Shown: positions 19,094 through 27,827 of the stretch, in pieces | How positions within the stretch are numbered: position 1 is the stretch's first letter | Layout: every line of letters starts with the position of its first letter | Source of the DNA: Imtechella halotolerans | GTDB lineage: Bacteria > Bacteroidota > Bacteroidia > Flavobacteriales > Flavobacteriaceae | Assembly (NCBI RefSeq): GCF_028743515.2 | Contig: NZ_CP117969.2 | Location: 2,513,501-2,577,500, forward strand | Length of the DNA: 64,000 nt | Direction of reading: 5' to 3' | Made by a program: the position numbers and the translations under genes | Notes under the pieces: generated by a model | What the model was told of the DNA's origin: nothing | What the model saw: the letters and a program-made list of their open reading frames with translations, nothing else | The model's database searches: none

Positions 19094-19844
19094 CGTTTGG
19101 CACGCAATTGAACACCTCAACGATTATTTAGGTATTTTGTCTAAATCGCAAGCTTAAGTGTACAGAGATGGGTCTGTTTTGGCTAAATTAGTTGTCATAG
19201 TAGCTATGTTGTGAACATTATTTGAAGATTTAAGTCGTCCAAGTCAATTAATTTTTGGTGTTTTTATCTTGGAAAATTTCATGAATGGATCTTCAAGTAT
19301 AAATTACTAATGTATAGGCTATGATGTGGTTGGGTCATTTAGTTTAAATATGTTTGGTATGAATGTTTTATGAAGTAGTAATACCAATTGTTATTTAAGT
19401 GTGAAGGGAAGAAAGACCATTGACACGAATTTGATTTCATATAAGATGGTTGATAATTGAAATGATGAATGAGGTTTTTTTTGGTGAAATTGTGTGGTAA
19501 GTGGTTGAAATTTCAATTAGATTGAATGAAATTGCTTTCATTTATAAGGGAGGAGAAATTTTGACGATGGATTAATTTGCTGTATCTCCATAAGTTTACC
19601 CTGTTGAAAGTAAGTTAGCTATCCTTCGGAAGCTTTATACATTGATTAATACTAATTGTTGTATTTTATAAACTTTTATTATACACGTGGACGATGTACG
19701 AGTTGTTAGTTGTCCCTAATAGAGTAGAATCAAATCCTAACATCAACTAAATAGTAACTATTTCAAAAGAGGCATTATGCCTCTTTTGTTTTTTTAATTA
19801 AAAGGATGTAATCTTGCAACGATACTAAAGGACGTAAATAGCCC
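19094..19844. other. Long intergenic region ending in an orphan terminator
   Basis: About 750 bases without a convincing reading frame on either strand. I found no tRNA, tmRNA, SRP or RNase P signature. A good hairpin terminator stands at 19765-19795 with no gene in front of it, so a non-coding transcript is possible. After it, TAATCTTG (19810-19817) is a one-mismatch -7 box that could drive the methyltransferase gene. Confidence 0.4.
19765..19795 (+). terminator. Terminator with no upstream gene
   Basis: AAAAGAGGC pairs with GCCTCTTTT around an ATTAT loop and is followed by GTTTTTTT. The nearest upstream gene already has its own terminator 670 bases earlier. Confidence 0.75.
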
Positions 19845-20705
19845 ATGAATTTTAAAAGTAAGACCCCGGTCATTATGAGACTTAAGGATTTTTCTGTTTC
19901 TAAGGAAGTGTTTGAGTTACACTACAATAAGCAGTATGATATGCTTGAGACACAACCCAAACCGGCATCTTCTGTATTGCCTAAATACTATGCATCTGAA
20001 GATTATATTTCCCATACAGATGGTAAAAGAACATTCTTTGAAAAGATTTATCAATTTGTGAGATCCATAGCCTTATCTTCAAAAGCGTCTTTAGTAGCAA
20101 GTCATGCTAACGGAAAGACTGTTTTAGATATTGGTGCAGGAACAGGAGATTTTTTAAGTAGAATGAATACTCTTGGATGGTATTCTGAAGGGTATGAACC
20201 TAATGGAAAAGCAACAACTATTGCAATTTCTAAAGGGGTAAAGGTTCATTCAGATATGGAATTAATTGAAAATGAGTATTTTGAGGTGATAACAATGTGG
20301 CATGTTTTAGAGCATGTATCTAATTTGAATGACCAATTAAATTTCATAAATCGAAGGTTGACTGAAACAGGTGTAATCATAGTTGCAGTGCCTAATTTTA
20401 AATCTTTTGATGCAAAATTCTATAAAAAGTATTGGGCTGGATACGATGTTCCTAGACACCTTTGGCATTTCTCCCAAAAAAGTATTGAATTACTTTTTGC
20501 TGAAAAGGGATTTAAAGTGGTATGCACAAAACCAATGTGGTTTGATGCTTTTTACGTTAGTATGTTATCTGAGAAATATAAAGGTCGAAAATTTTCTTTC
20601 CTTAGAGGTTTATGTATTGGTTTCCTTTCAAATCTGTCCGCATGCCTATCCGGAGAGTTTTCTTCGCTGATATATGTACTTAAAAGAAGTAAATCCGACT
20701 TCTAA
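19845..20705 (+). CDS. Class I SAM-dependent methyltransferase
   Basis: The product is 286 residues. The SAM-binding motif VLDIGAGTGDFLSRM is near residues 93-107, followed by an acidic GYEPN strand end and the MWHVLEHVSNL motif typical of Methyltransf_11/23 members (UbiG-like fold). The C-terminal part (WAGYDVPRHLWHF) is of a type seen in glycan- or small-molecule-modifying methyltransferases, but the substrate cannot be told from sequence. It is preceded by the orphan terminator, so it has its own promoter. It lies between mnmG and the OmpH gene. Confidence 0.88.
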   Translation: MNFKSKTPVIMRLKDFSVSKEVFELHYNKQYDMLETQPKPASSVLPKYYASEDYISHTDGKRTFFEKIYQFVRSIALSSKASLVASHANGKTVLDIGAGTGDFLSRMNTLGWYSEGYEPNGKATTIAISKGVKVHSDMELIENEYFEVITMWHVLEHVSNLNDQLNFINRRLTETGVIIVAVPNFKSFDAKFYKKYWAGYDVPRHLWHFSQKSIELLFAEKGFKVVCTKPMWFDAFYVSMLSEKYKGRKFSFLRGLCIGFLSNLSACLSGEFSSLIYVLKRSKSDF

Positions 20706-20888
20706 GGCTTTCTAAGCGATTTCTTGATGATAGATGACTATAAGTATGGCTTTGTTTGAGAACGCCCATGTAGATTGATTTATTTGAGTCAATTTTGATA
20801 GATGTAAATTATTTTCATCTCTCGAAATATAGATATCTATTATAGTCAAAAAAACAGTGGAAAAACTTTTTTCAATGACTTACTTTTC

Positions 20889-20896
20889 TATTTTTG
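20889..20896 (+). promoter_or_regulatory. -7 element of the OmpH/Skp gene promoter
   Basis: TATTTTTG matches TAnnTTTG and would give a 5' leader of about 85 bases. No clear -33 TTG was found. Confidence 0.45.
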
Positions 20897-20914
20897 TCAG
20901 AATTGAAATTTAAA

Positions 20915-20960
20915 CTAAAATCTGACAGCTAAAGGTAATTACCATGCTGTTTAGTTTTAG
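20915..20960 (+). promoter_or_regulatory. Structured 5' leader before the OmpH/Skp gene
   Basis: Three nested inverted repeats share one axis: CTAAAA/TTTTAG (20915-20920 with 20955-20960), ACAGC/GCTGT (20925-20929 with 20946-20950) and the 10-bp palindrome GGTAATTACC (20934-20943). They lie in the presumed untranslated leader and would fold into one hairpin. Confidence 0.5.
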
Positions 20961-20986
20961 CAATTGAAATAACTAAACACTAACAA

Positions 20987-21502
20987 ATGAAAAAAATCAG
21001 TATTGCCGTAATTGCATTGGTAGGATTGGTAGCTTGTCAACAATCTAAAATTGCTTATATAGAGAGCAGTGATTTGGTAAATGACTATCAAGAAAAGAAA
21101 GACATTGAAGCCCGTATTCAAGTTAAAATTGATGCCTATGAGAAGAAAAGAGATAGTCTATCACAAGCATTTAAAGTAGAAGCCGAGGACTTTGATTTAG
21201 AAGCCCCTAAAATGCCTCAAGCAAAGGCTCAGGAACGGTATAATGCATTGTTGCAAAAAAGTCAACTTATTCAGCAACGATTACAGCAGGAGGAACAAGA
21301 GATCCAATTGGAAAGCCAGAAGCAAATGGATACCATGGTGAAAACCGTTAAGAAATTTATTAAAGAGTATGGCAAGCAAAATGGTTATACTTATATTCTG
21401 GGATCAAATGAGGCCGGCAGTGTTTTGTATGGTCAAGAAGAAAATAATATTACCAAGGATGTTCTAAAAGCATTGAATGAAGAATATGCTAAAAAGGACT
21501 AA
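20987..21502 (+). CDS. OmpH/Skp family periplasmic chaperone-like lipoprotein
   Basis: The 171-residue product has a lipoprotein signal peptide with LVAC (Cys17), then two long charged helices (about residues 35-70 and 85-140) that match the coiled-coil arms of Skp/OmpH. Skp binds unfolded outer membrane proteins in the periplasm. A lipid-anchored version is known in Bacteroidota. The end (YTYILGSNEAGSVLYG) is the conserved C-terminal beta-strand part of the body. It is monocistronic, with a structured leader and its own terminator. Confidence 0.88.
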   Translation: MKKISIAVIALVGLVACQQSKIAYIESSDLVNDYQEKKDIEARIQVKIDAYEKKRDSLSQAFKVEAEDFDLEAPKMPQAKAQERYNALLQKSQLIQQRLQQEEQEIQLESQKQMDTMVKTVKKFIKEYGKQNGYTYILGSNEAGSVLYGQEENNITKDVLKALNEEYAKKD

Positions 21503-21523
21503 TTTTTGTAAAGAATAAGAAGG

Positions 21524-21550
21524 AAGGCGCTAATTTATAGCGCCTTTTTT
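21524..21550 (+). terminator. Terminator between the OmpH/Skp gene and DoxX
   Basis: AAGGCGCTA (21524-21532) pairs with TAGCGCCTT (21538-21546) and is followed by TTTT. The stem is nearly symmetrical, so it may serve the convergent DoxX gene as well. Confidence 0.85.
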
Positions 21551-21565
21551 ATGAGTATAGTTTAA

Positions 21566-21967
21566 CTAAGCAGGGGATAGTAAATAAACTCCCATTATAG
21601 CTGGTATTAGATAAATTACAATGGTTCTAGCACCATCATAATCCTTTGCAAGACGTTGTCCAAGTAACAGCATTAAAAGAGTGATAGTACCCATAATACA
21701 TCCATAAAAGGCCCATAAGGTATTTCCTTCTATCACTAGATTAAAAAATCCTATAATGCACAGGATTGATGTGAAGATTTCTAAAACCAATACCTTTAAA
21801 AGGGCAATTGGAACCATATTTTTAAGAATAGTTTTTGAAAAGTGTCCTTTCAGCCATTCAAGATTTCCTTTCCAATCACTTATCTTATCCCATCCACTTT
21901 GAAGAAATGTGATTATTAGTAGTAAAAGTATCAGTAATTGAGATGCGAAGTGTAAGATGTTATCCAT
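21566..21967 (-). CDS. DoxX family membrane protein
   Basis: The 133-residue product has four predicted membrane helices (LLILLLLIITFLQSGWDKI; a central IALLKVLVLEIFTSILCIIGFF; WAFYGCIMGTITLLMLLLG; a C-terminal TIVIYLIPAIMGVYLL). The FLQSGWDKISDW segment after helix 1 fits the DoxX-like fold, where helix 1 ends in a conserved Gly-x-x-Lys. The function is not established; some relatives take part in quinone-linked redox reactions. It lies 13 bases after the holB-like gene on the same strand and is probably co-transcribed. Confidence 0.8.
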   Translation of the reverse strand: MDNILHFASQLLILLLLIITFLQSGWDKISDWKGNLEWLKGHFSKTILKNMVPIALLKVLVLEIFTSILCIIGFFNLVIEGNTLWAFYGCIMGTITLLMLLLGQRLAKDYDGARTIVIYLIPAIMGVYLLSPA

Positions 21968-21980
21968 TATGTATAGTATT

Positions 21981-23129
21981 TTATTGAGGTTTATGTAATA
22001 GTCGTGTGAGTTTTATCGATAGGTCGGTAAAAATAATTTTAGCATTTCCATTGCGTTCCACGTGATACATTGCATTTTGCAACTCTTGTTGAATTTCAAG
22101 GATATTATTTCCGTGTACAAAAGGAGCAAATTTTTCCAACTGAAATCCCTCTGTACTAATTTCAGAATAAACTAGTTGTGAAGCCTTGTAATTGAGTAAT
22201 AAAGCTTGTCTGAAGATTTCCATACAATATTGCAAAAACTGTTTTTGAGTTTCTCTCCCTGTAGTTGCTATCTGTTCACTCCATTGCAATAAATCATGTA
22301 TTGATGTTTTATTGCCTTTTGCCCTAAATGCAGTTCGAACCCACATTATAAACCACTTCTCAAATGTCAAGTCCTCAGAATCATTATAAGCTAAATCAAG
22401 GGCCTTGTTAAAATTGCCTTGTGCTTGATGGGCAATTTTTAAGGATTCATTTTCAGTGAAACCCTTTTGCATAAGTCCTTGAACTATAGCGTCATCACTT
22501 AAAGGGGGGAACTGAATTACCTGGCAGCGAGATCGTATAGTTTGAAGTAGTTGCCCTTCATCTTCAGCAATTAAAATGAACAATGTTTTATTAGGGGGTT
22601 CTTCTAATAGTTTTAATAATTTGTTAGATGCAGCTATATTCATTTTTTCAGCCATCCACATGATCATAACCTTATAACCTCCTTCAAAAGCTTTCAAAGA
22701 AAGAGCTTTTACAATTTCTTGAGACTCTTCGACCCCTATTTGTCCTTGTTTATTTTCTACTCCAATCATTTGATACCAATCAAACAAATTGCCATAGCTT
22801 TGCTCTTTAACAAATACCCTCCAATCTTCTAAGAAAAGTGAGCTCACTGCATCCTTTTTTAACTTATCATTGGTAGTTACAGGGTATACAAAATGTAAAT
22901 CTGGGTGAGACAAATTATTGAATTTTAAATTACAGGATTCACTACCTCCTGAATTTTCACCATTAGAATTTCTACATAAAATATACTGTGCATACGCAAT
23001 AGCCATTGGAAGTACGCCGCTTCCTTCGGGACCTACAAAAAGTTGTGCATGCGGAATTCGTCCGGCATCAGCACTGTAAATTAAATGCTTTTTTATGTGG
23101 GAATGTCCCAATATTTCACTGAATTGCAT
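21981..23129 (-). CDS. holB: DNA polymerase III delta' subunit (clamp-loader)
   Basis: The 382-residue product begins FSEILGHSHIKKHLIYSADAG followed by IPHAQLFVGPEGSG, the AAA+ clamp-loader signature (degenerate P-loop GPEGSG). Later it has LLKLLEEPPNKTLFILIAEDE (split as LLEEPPNKT and LFILIAE) and TIRSRCQ, the sensor/arginine-finger SRC motif. These features identify a DnaX/HolB relative acting in loading of the sliding clamp. A zinc-module region (C52, C62) is partly present. A degenerate parS-like sequence (22054-22069, two mismatches) lies in the 3' part. The -7 box TACATTTG on the minus strand is right upstream (23134-23141). Confidence 0.9.
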   Translation of the reverse strand: MQFSEILGHSHIKKHLIYSADAGRIPHAQLFVGPEGSGVLPMAIAYAQYILCRNSNGENSGGSESCNLKFNNLSHPDLHFVYPVTTNDKLKKDAVSSLFLEDWRVFVKEQSYGNLFDWYQMIGVENKQGQIGVEESQEIVKALSLKAFEGGYKVMIMWMAEKMNIAASNKLLKLLEEPPNKTLFILIAEDEGQLLQTIRSRCQVIQFPPLSDDAIVQGLMQKGFTENESLKIAHQAQGNFNKALDLAYNDSEDLTFEKWFIMWVRTAFRAKGNKTSIHDLLQWSEQIATTGRETQKQFLQYCMEIFRQALLLNYKASQLVYSEISTEGFQLEKFAPFVHGNNILEIQQELQNAMYHVERNGNAKIIFTDLSIKLTRLLHKPQ

Positions 23130-23133
23130 GGTT

Positions 23134-23141
23134 CAAATGTA
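23134..23141 (-). promoter_or_regulatory. -7 element of holB promoter
   Basis: The minus strand reads TACATTTG (TAnnTTTG), only 4 bases before the ATG, so the transcript would be close to leaderless. Confidence 0.4.
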
Positions 23142-23265
23142 CATAAAATTATACCAAATTTTTGATTGGGGAATTGCGGGCCGAGTTGTTCAAAAAATAA
23201 GAATTTAAGGAAGCAGAAATCGTTTTCGGTTGATAAGTAGCTAACTATGGCAAGCTATAATTAAT

Positions 23266-23273
23266 TAACTTTG
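23266..23273 (+). promoter_or_regulatory. -7 element of pgk promoter
   Basis: TAACTTTG matches TAnnTTTG and lies 22 bases before the ATG chosen for pgk. Confidence 0.5.
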
Positions 23274-23295
23274 GGCCTTAAACCATTTGATTTTT

Positions 23296-24483
23296 ATGAA
23301 AACTATCAACGATTTTCAATTTGCTAATAAAAAAGCGCTGATAAGAGTCGACTTTAATGTACCTCTTGATGCTAATTTTAGGGTAACGGATACTACACGT
23401 ATAGAAGCGGCAAAACCTACAATTGATAAAATACTAAATGATGGAGGAAGTGTGGTGCTTATGAGTCATTTGGGTAGACCAAAAGGTATTCAAAATGAAT
23501 TTTCTCTGAAGCATATTATAGACGAGGCTAGTAGAATTTTAGGGTCCGAAGTTAAATTTGTTGCGGACTGTATTGGAGAAGATGCAGAGGCAGCAGTTGC
23601 ATCTTTGAAACCTAAGCAAGTATTGCTTCTTGAGAATTTGCGTTTCTATGAAGAAGAAGAAAGAGGAAATGTCGATTTTGCGTCTCAATTGGCTAAATTA
23701 GGAGACATATACGTCAACGATGCATTTGGAACTGCACACAGAGCGCATGCTTCCACAACTATAGTGGCTCAATTTTTTCCTAATGCCAAATGCTTTGGAT
23801 ACCTTATGGCCAAGGAAATAGAAAGTATTGATAAAGTAATGAAATCAGGTGAAAAACCGGTGACTGCTATTCTAGGTGGTTCAAAGGTTTCTTCTAAAAT
23901 CACGATTATTGAAAACATTTTAGACAAGGTAGATAATCTTATTATAGGTGGTGGTATGACTTATACTTTTGTGAAAGCTAAGGGAGGAAAAATAGGAAGC
24001 TCGATTTGTGAAGATGATAAGCAAGATTTAGCGATTGAAATTCTTAAAAAGGCCACTGAAAAAGGAGTAAATGTATACCTTCCAGTTGATGTAATCGCAG
24101 CAGATGCTTTCAGTAATGATGCAAATACTCAGGTCGCTCCTGTAGGAGACATTCCTGACGGATGGCAGGGTCTAGATGCAGGTCCAGATACTTTGGAGTG
24201 CTTCAAAAAAGTGATTCTTAATTCAAAGACTATTTTATGGAATGGGCCCGTAGGTGTTTTTGAGATGGATTCTTTTGCAAAAGGAACCATTTCAGTTGGT
24301 GATTTTATAGCAGAAGCTACTAGTAAAGGAGCATTTTCTTTGGTAGGTGGTGGAGACTCAGTTGCTGCTGTAAAACAATTTGGTTTTGAAGAGAAAGTAA
24401 GTTATGTTTCAACAGGTGGAGGAGCTATGCTTGAAAGTCTTGAAGGTCGTATATTACCCGGTATCAAGGCTATTTTATCCTAA
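23296..24483 (+). CDS. pgk: Phosphoglycerate kinase
   Basis: The 395-residue glycolytic enzyme interconverts 1,3-bisphosphoglycerate plus ADP and 3-phosphoglycerate plus ATP. Signatures seen are [60 protein letters not shown] and the C-terminal GGGDSVAAV and [13 protein letters not shown]. All substrate-binding motifs are intact. I chose ATG 23296 (MKTINDFQF) over an in-frame TTG at 23287. It is monocistronic, between a Bacteroidota promoter and a strong terminator. Confidence 0.98.
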   Translation: MKTINDFQFANKKALIRVDFNVPLDANFRVTDTTRIEAAKPTIDKILNDGGSVVLMSHLGRPKGIQNEFSLKHIIDEASRILGSEVKFVADCIGEDAEAAVASLKPKQVLLLENLRFYEEEERGNVDFASQLAKLGDIYVNDAFGTAHRAHASTTIVAQFFPNAKCFGYLMAKEIESIDKVMKSGEKPVTAILGGSKVSSKITIIENILDKVDNLIIGGGMTYTFVKAKGGKIGSSICEDDKQDLAIEILKKATEKGVNVYLPVDVIAADAFSNDANTQVAPVGDIPDGWQGLDAGPDTLECFKKVILNSKTILWNGPVGVFEMDSFAKGTISVGDFIAEATSKGAFSLVGGGDSVAAVKQFGFEEKVSYVSTGGGAMLESLEGRILPGIKAILS

Positions 24484-24537
24484 TTAAAGAATTTAAGGAA
24501 TCAAGTAATTACGTATAATTACTATCAATTTTCAATG

Positions 24538-24574
24538 AATTAGCCCTTCTTTATCTAAAGAAGGGCTAATTTTT
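24538..24574 (+). terminator. Rho-independent terminator after pgk
   Basis: A 15-bp perfect stem (24539-24553 with 24556-24570, starting ATTAGCCCTTC) is followed by TTTTT. Confidence 0.9.
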
Positions 24575-24713
24575 AACATAATACGAGCAAAACGTAAGCT
24601 AAAAAAAACGATTTTTACAATCCCAAAATCTTTTTGTTAGGTAATTAAGCCTTTCAAAGATTGATATTTGTCCGCCCCGGCATTTACAATAAACATAGAC
24701 ATGAACTATAAAA

Positions 24714-26345
24714 ATGAAGCAGATGAAATACCTTTTTTTAGCAGGAATGATGTGGTTAAGTATGCCAGTAATGGCTCAGAAGATTACATCTAAAAAAGAA
24801 AAACAGACCAAAACTGTTGAAAAAGTATCCATTCAAAATGATACGTTAGCTCAGCTAGAGACAGCTTCGATGGAGTTATTAGGTGCTGAAGTAGACACTG
24901 AAAACAATCCTGAAACAGCTTTTCGTTTTCCGAAAAAGGAGGGTAAATATTTATTAAAGGACCATGATAATGTTTCAAGAATAGATAGCCTATGGATGAG
25001 GGAGCTTACCAATTCAGAATTGTTTGAAAATATGTACAAAACGGTCACCAATATGGAATATGATTCGGTTGCGTACAATGAATTAACCACTGAAGTATTA
25101 AAACAACGTTTGGAAGTACTCAACCAGAAAACTCCGTTTAATGTTGAGTATAATCCGGCATTGGAAAGTGTAATAAAATCATTTTTAAAGAATAGGCGAA
25201 AAACCTTGGAACGGCTAATGAGCTTAAGTCATTATTACTTTCCTTTGTTTGAACAGGAAATGGATAATGCCAATATTCCATTGGAAATGAAATATTTATC
25301 CATTGTAGAATCTGCTTTAAATCCTCGTGCAAGATCACGAGTTGGTGCAACTGGTTTATGGCAATTTATGTATCCTACTGGAAAAATGTATGGTTTGGAT
25401 GTGAGTAGTTATGTGGATGAACGAAGTGACCCGATACGTTCCACTAAGGCAGCAGCAAAGTACCTATCAAGATTATATGCTATGTTCAATGATTGGGATT
25501 TAGCCCTAGCTGCATACAATTCGGGACCGGGTAATGTTACTAAAGCTATTCGTCGCTCAGGAGGTAAACAAAACTATTGGAACCTTCGACCACATCTTCC
25601 ACGTGAAACGGCTGGATACGTCCCTGCTTTTTTAGCTACCATGTATATTTTTGAATATGCCCAAGAACATGGATTTAATCCTAAGAAACATGAAACAATT
25701 TACTTTCAAACAGATACAGTACAGGTTAAACGCTTAATTACATTTGATCAATTGACTGAACTATTAGATGTTTCTAAGGAACAACTACAATTTTTCAATC
25801 CTTCTTATAAACTAGATATTGTTCCTTTTGTTGAAGGAAAAAAATATAGTCTAAGACTTCCAAAGGACTTAATTGGGAAATTTGTTGCCAATGAAGAATC
25901 TATATATGCATTTGTTGAGGCAGAAAAAGAAAAAATGGAGAAGCCATTACCAGCCCTTGTACAAACTTCAGGAGAAGGAGGAAATCGAATATATCATAGG
26001 GTTAAAAGTGGAGATGTTCTTGGCAAGATTGCCAATAAATATGGCGTTACAGTGACCAATTTAAAACGATGGAATAGCCTGAGAAGTAATACAATACAAA
26101 TTGGTCAGAGATTAACCATTTATACAAATAAGAAACCATTATCACCTAGTACAGTAGTAGCTAAGTCGACATCAAATTCAGGAAGCAAGGCTGCAGAAGA
26201 GATTTATGTAGTCCAAAAAGGAGATACTTTATGGAGTATTGCCCAGAAGTTTCCGAAAATTTCTATTGAGGATATTCAAAAATGGAACGATATTAGTGGA
26301 GAAAAATTACAGCCAGGCATGAAACTAAAAATGTGTCAATGCTAA
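24714..26345 (+). CDS. Membrane-bound lytic murein transglycosylase D-like protein with two LysM domains
   Basis: The 543-residue product has a signal peptide (MKQMKYLFLAGMMWLSMPVMAQ). The SLT catalytic domain spans about residues 180-300 and contains ESALNPRARSRVGATGLWQF with catalytic Glu199, then AAYNSGPGNV. LPRETAGYVP is a family motif. Two LysM peptidoglycan-binding domains follow at about 426-470 and 496-541. MltD-type enzymes cleave the glycan strand of peptidoglycan with 1,6-anhydro ring formation. The codons for PRETA contain a parS-like sequence (25595-25610, two mismatches). It is probably co-transcribed with the DUF4837 gene 27 bases downstream. Confidence 0.93.
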   Translation: MKQMKYLFLAGMMWLSMPVMAQKITSKKEKQTKTVEKVSIQNDTLAQLETASMELLGAEVDTENNPETAFRFPKKEGKYLLKDHDNVSRIDSLWMRELTNSELFENMYKTVTNMEYDSVAYNELTTEVLKQRLEVLNQKTPFNVEYNPALESVIKSFLKNRRKTLERLMSLSHYYFPLFEQEMDNANIPLEMKYLSIVESALNPRARSRVGATGLWQFMYPTGKMYGLDVSSYVDERSDPIRSTKAAAKYLSRLYAMFNDWDLALAAYNSGPGNVTKAIRRSGGKQNYWNLRPHLPRETAGYVPAFLATMYIFEYAQEHGFNPKKHETIYFQTDTVQVKRLITFDQLTELLDVSKEQLQFFNPSYKLDIVPFVEGKKYSLRLPKDLIGKFVANEESIYAFVEAEKEKMEKPLPALVQTSGEGGNRIYHRVKSGDVLGKIANKYGVTVTNLKRWNSLRSNTIQIGQRLTIYTNKKPLSPSTVVAKSTSNSGSKAAEEIYVVQKGDTLWSIAQKFPKISIEDIQKWNDISGEKLQPGMKLKMCQC

Positions 26346-26372
26346 TGACCTATACTAAAAAACGATTTCCTT

Positions 26373-27347
26373 ATGAAAAAACTACTTCTCTTGTCGATTT
26401 TTATCACTACTGTAATTGGTTGTAAAACAGCTACAGAGAAAGATTATTTACCTGAGTCTACTGGCAAAATTAATTCACTTGCTGTAGTAATTGATAATGA
26501 TTTATGGAAGGGATCTGTAGGAGATGAAATACGCAAGTATTTTGCAGGACCTGTCGAAGGACTTCCTAATGAAGAACCTATTTTTTCAATACATCAAATG
26601 CCTCCTTCCGTTTTTACGGACATGACTAGGAGTAGCCGTAATGTACTTCTTGTTCAAAAAGATTCTGTAGCAGGAGCTACGGTTAGGGATGATATGTTTG
26701 CAAAACCTCAAAAATTAGGTGTAATTAGAGGTAATACTGATGACGATTTAATTAAAGCTATTCAAGAGTTTGCTCCAAAGATTATTCAACAATTTAAAGA
26801 AAATGAGGTAGCTGAGAATCAGAGACGGATACGTATTTCAACAAATAAAGAAACTGCGCTTGAGGAAAAGCTAAAAGTAAAACTAAGTATGCCATCTGTT
26901 TATAATATTGTTAAACAGGAAAATAACTTTTTTTGGATTGAACGTCAAATCCAAAATGGTACATCTAACATCATTTTATATGAAATGCCATTAAATAGCA
27001 TACCTGAAGATTCAACACGAGTAGAAACAATTGTTAAGATGCGAGATTCAATAGGCGAACGTTACATTCCTGGAAGAGAAGAAGGGATGTATATGATTAC
27101 TGAAAAGGGATTTGCACCAAGTGTGTATGATGCTAAAATAAGTGATAGGATTGCTATTGAAAGTAAAGGAACTTGGGAAGTTAAAGATTTTTTAATGGCT
27201 GGACCTTTTCTTAACTATATTGTTGAAGATAAACCTAACAATCGTTTATTAGTGATGGAAGGTTTTGTATTTGCACCTTCTGTTAATAAACGAGATTATA
27301 TGTTTGAGTTAGAGTCGATTCTTAAGGGAGTTGAATTTACTGAATAA
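26373..27347 (+). CDS. DUF4837 family lipoprotein
   Basis: The 324-residue product has a lipoprotein signal with VIGC (Cys17). The mature protein is about 300 residues without membrane helices. Features such as AVVIDNDLWKGSVGDEIR, a MPPSVFTDMTRSSRN segment and the tail KRDYMFELESIL fit the DUF4837 family of Bacteroidota. The function is unknown. It directly follows the transglycosylase gene and ends in a terminator, so an envelope role is a reasonable guess but only from location. Confidence 0.85.
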   Translation: MKKLLLLSIFITTVIGCKTATEKDYLPESTGKINSLAVVIDNDLWKGSVGDEIRKYFAGPVEGLPNEEPIFSIHQMPPSVFTDMTRSSRNVLLVQKDSVAGATVRDDMFAKPQKLGVIRGNTDDDLIKAIQEFAPKIIQQFKENEVAENQRRIRISTNKETALEEKLKVKLSMPSVYNIVKQENNFFWIERQIQNGTSNIILYEMPLNSIPEDSTRVETIVKMRDSIGERYIPGREEGMYMITEKGFAPSVYDAKISDRIAIESKGTWEVKDFLMAGPFLNYIVEDKPNNRLLVMEGFVFAPSVNKRDYMFELESILKGVEFTE

Positions 27348-27365
27348 AAAACTCACTTTAAATAG

Positions 27366-27394
27366 AAAAACCACGCAAAATTGCGTGGTTTTTT
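27366..27394 (+). terminator. Bidirectional-looking terminator between DUF4837 gene and tatA
   Basis: AAAAACCACGCAA pairs with TTGCGTGGTTTTT over an AA loop. Runs of A before and T after allow it to serve both convergent genes. Confidence 0.85.
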
Positions 27395-27413
27395 ATTAAT
27401 TTTAAACGATGCT

Positions 27414-27602
27414 TTAGGCTTTATCGTCAGTCTTTTTTTCATCATCATTTTTGGAAGCATCCTTAAATTCTTTGATGCCGCTTCCTAAACCGCGCATCAA
27501 TTCTGGAATTTTTTTACCACCAAATAATAATAGTAAAACAACCACTATCAATATAATTTGCGGTGCTCCTATCATTCCCAAAAAGATATGTGCTGAAATC
27601 AT
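27414..27602 (-). CDS. tatA: Twin-arginine translocation protein TatA/TatE
   Basis: The 62-residue product has the standard TatA plan: a short periplasmic end, one membrane helix ([12 protein letters not shown]), the [16 protein letters not shown] hinge and amphipathic helix, and a charged tail ([10 protein letters not shown]). TatA subunits form the pore for export of folded proteins. The N-terminus [15 protein letters not shown] allows a second start at Met10. A -7 box TACCTTTG (minus strand, 27625-27632) lies just upstream. No tatC is in the window. Confidence 0.95.
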   Translation of the reverse strand: MISAHIFLGMIGAPQIILIVVVLLLLFGGKKIPELMRGLGSGIKEFKDASKNDDEKKTDDKA

Positions 27603-27624
27603 GCTTCTTATAATTTATAATAAG

Positions 27625-27632
27625 CAAAGGTA
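27625..27632 (-). promoter_or_regulatory. -7 element of tatA promoter
   Basis: The minus strand reads TACCTTTG (TAnnTTTG), 22 bases before the tatA ATG. Confidence 0.45.
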
Positions 27633-27827
27633 GTAATTAATTTTTGTTTTCTATTTTCCAATTCATAAGAAAATGTAAAAGGAAACCAAGGATTCGTTAA
27701 AAAAGGCCCAGTACTTCTTATATATGTTAAACAGACCTTAGTTTTAAAATAAAGTAATAGTCTAAAACGTTGAAAAAAGTTATAAATTTAACAGCCCAAA
27801 AAGCGCACTTCACCAAGAAATAGTATC

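Noticed and set aside
19300-19700. Possible tRNA or 4.5S RNA in the long gap after mnmG
   Set aside because: No cloverleaf arms, no TTCGA/GGTTC T-arm context and no conserved SRP loop could be found by eye.
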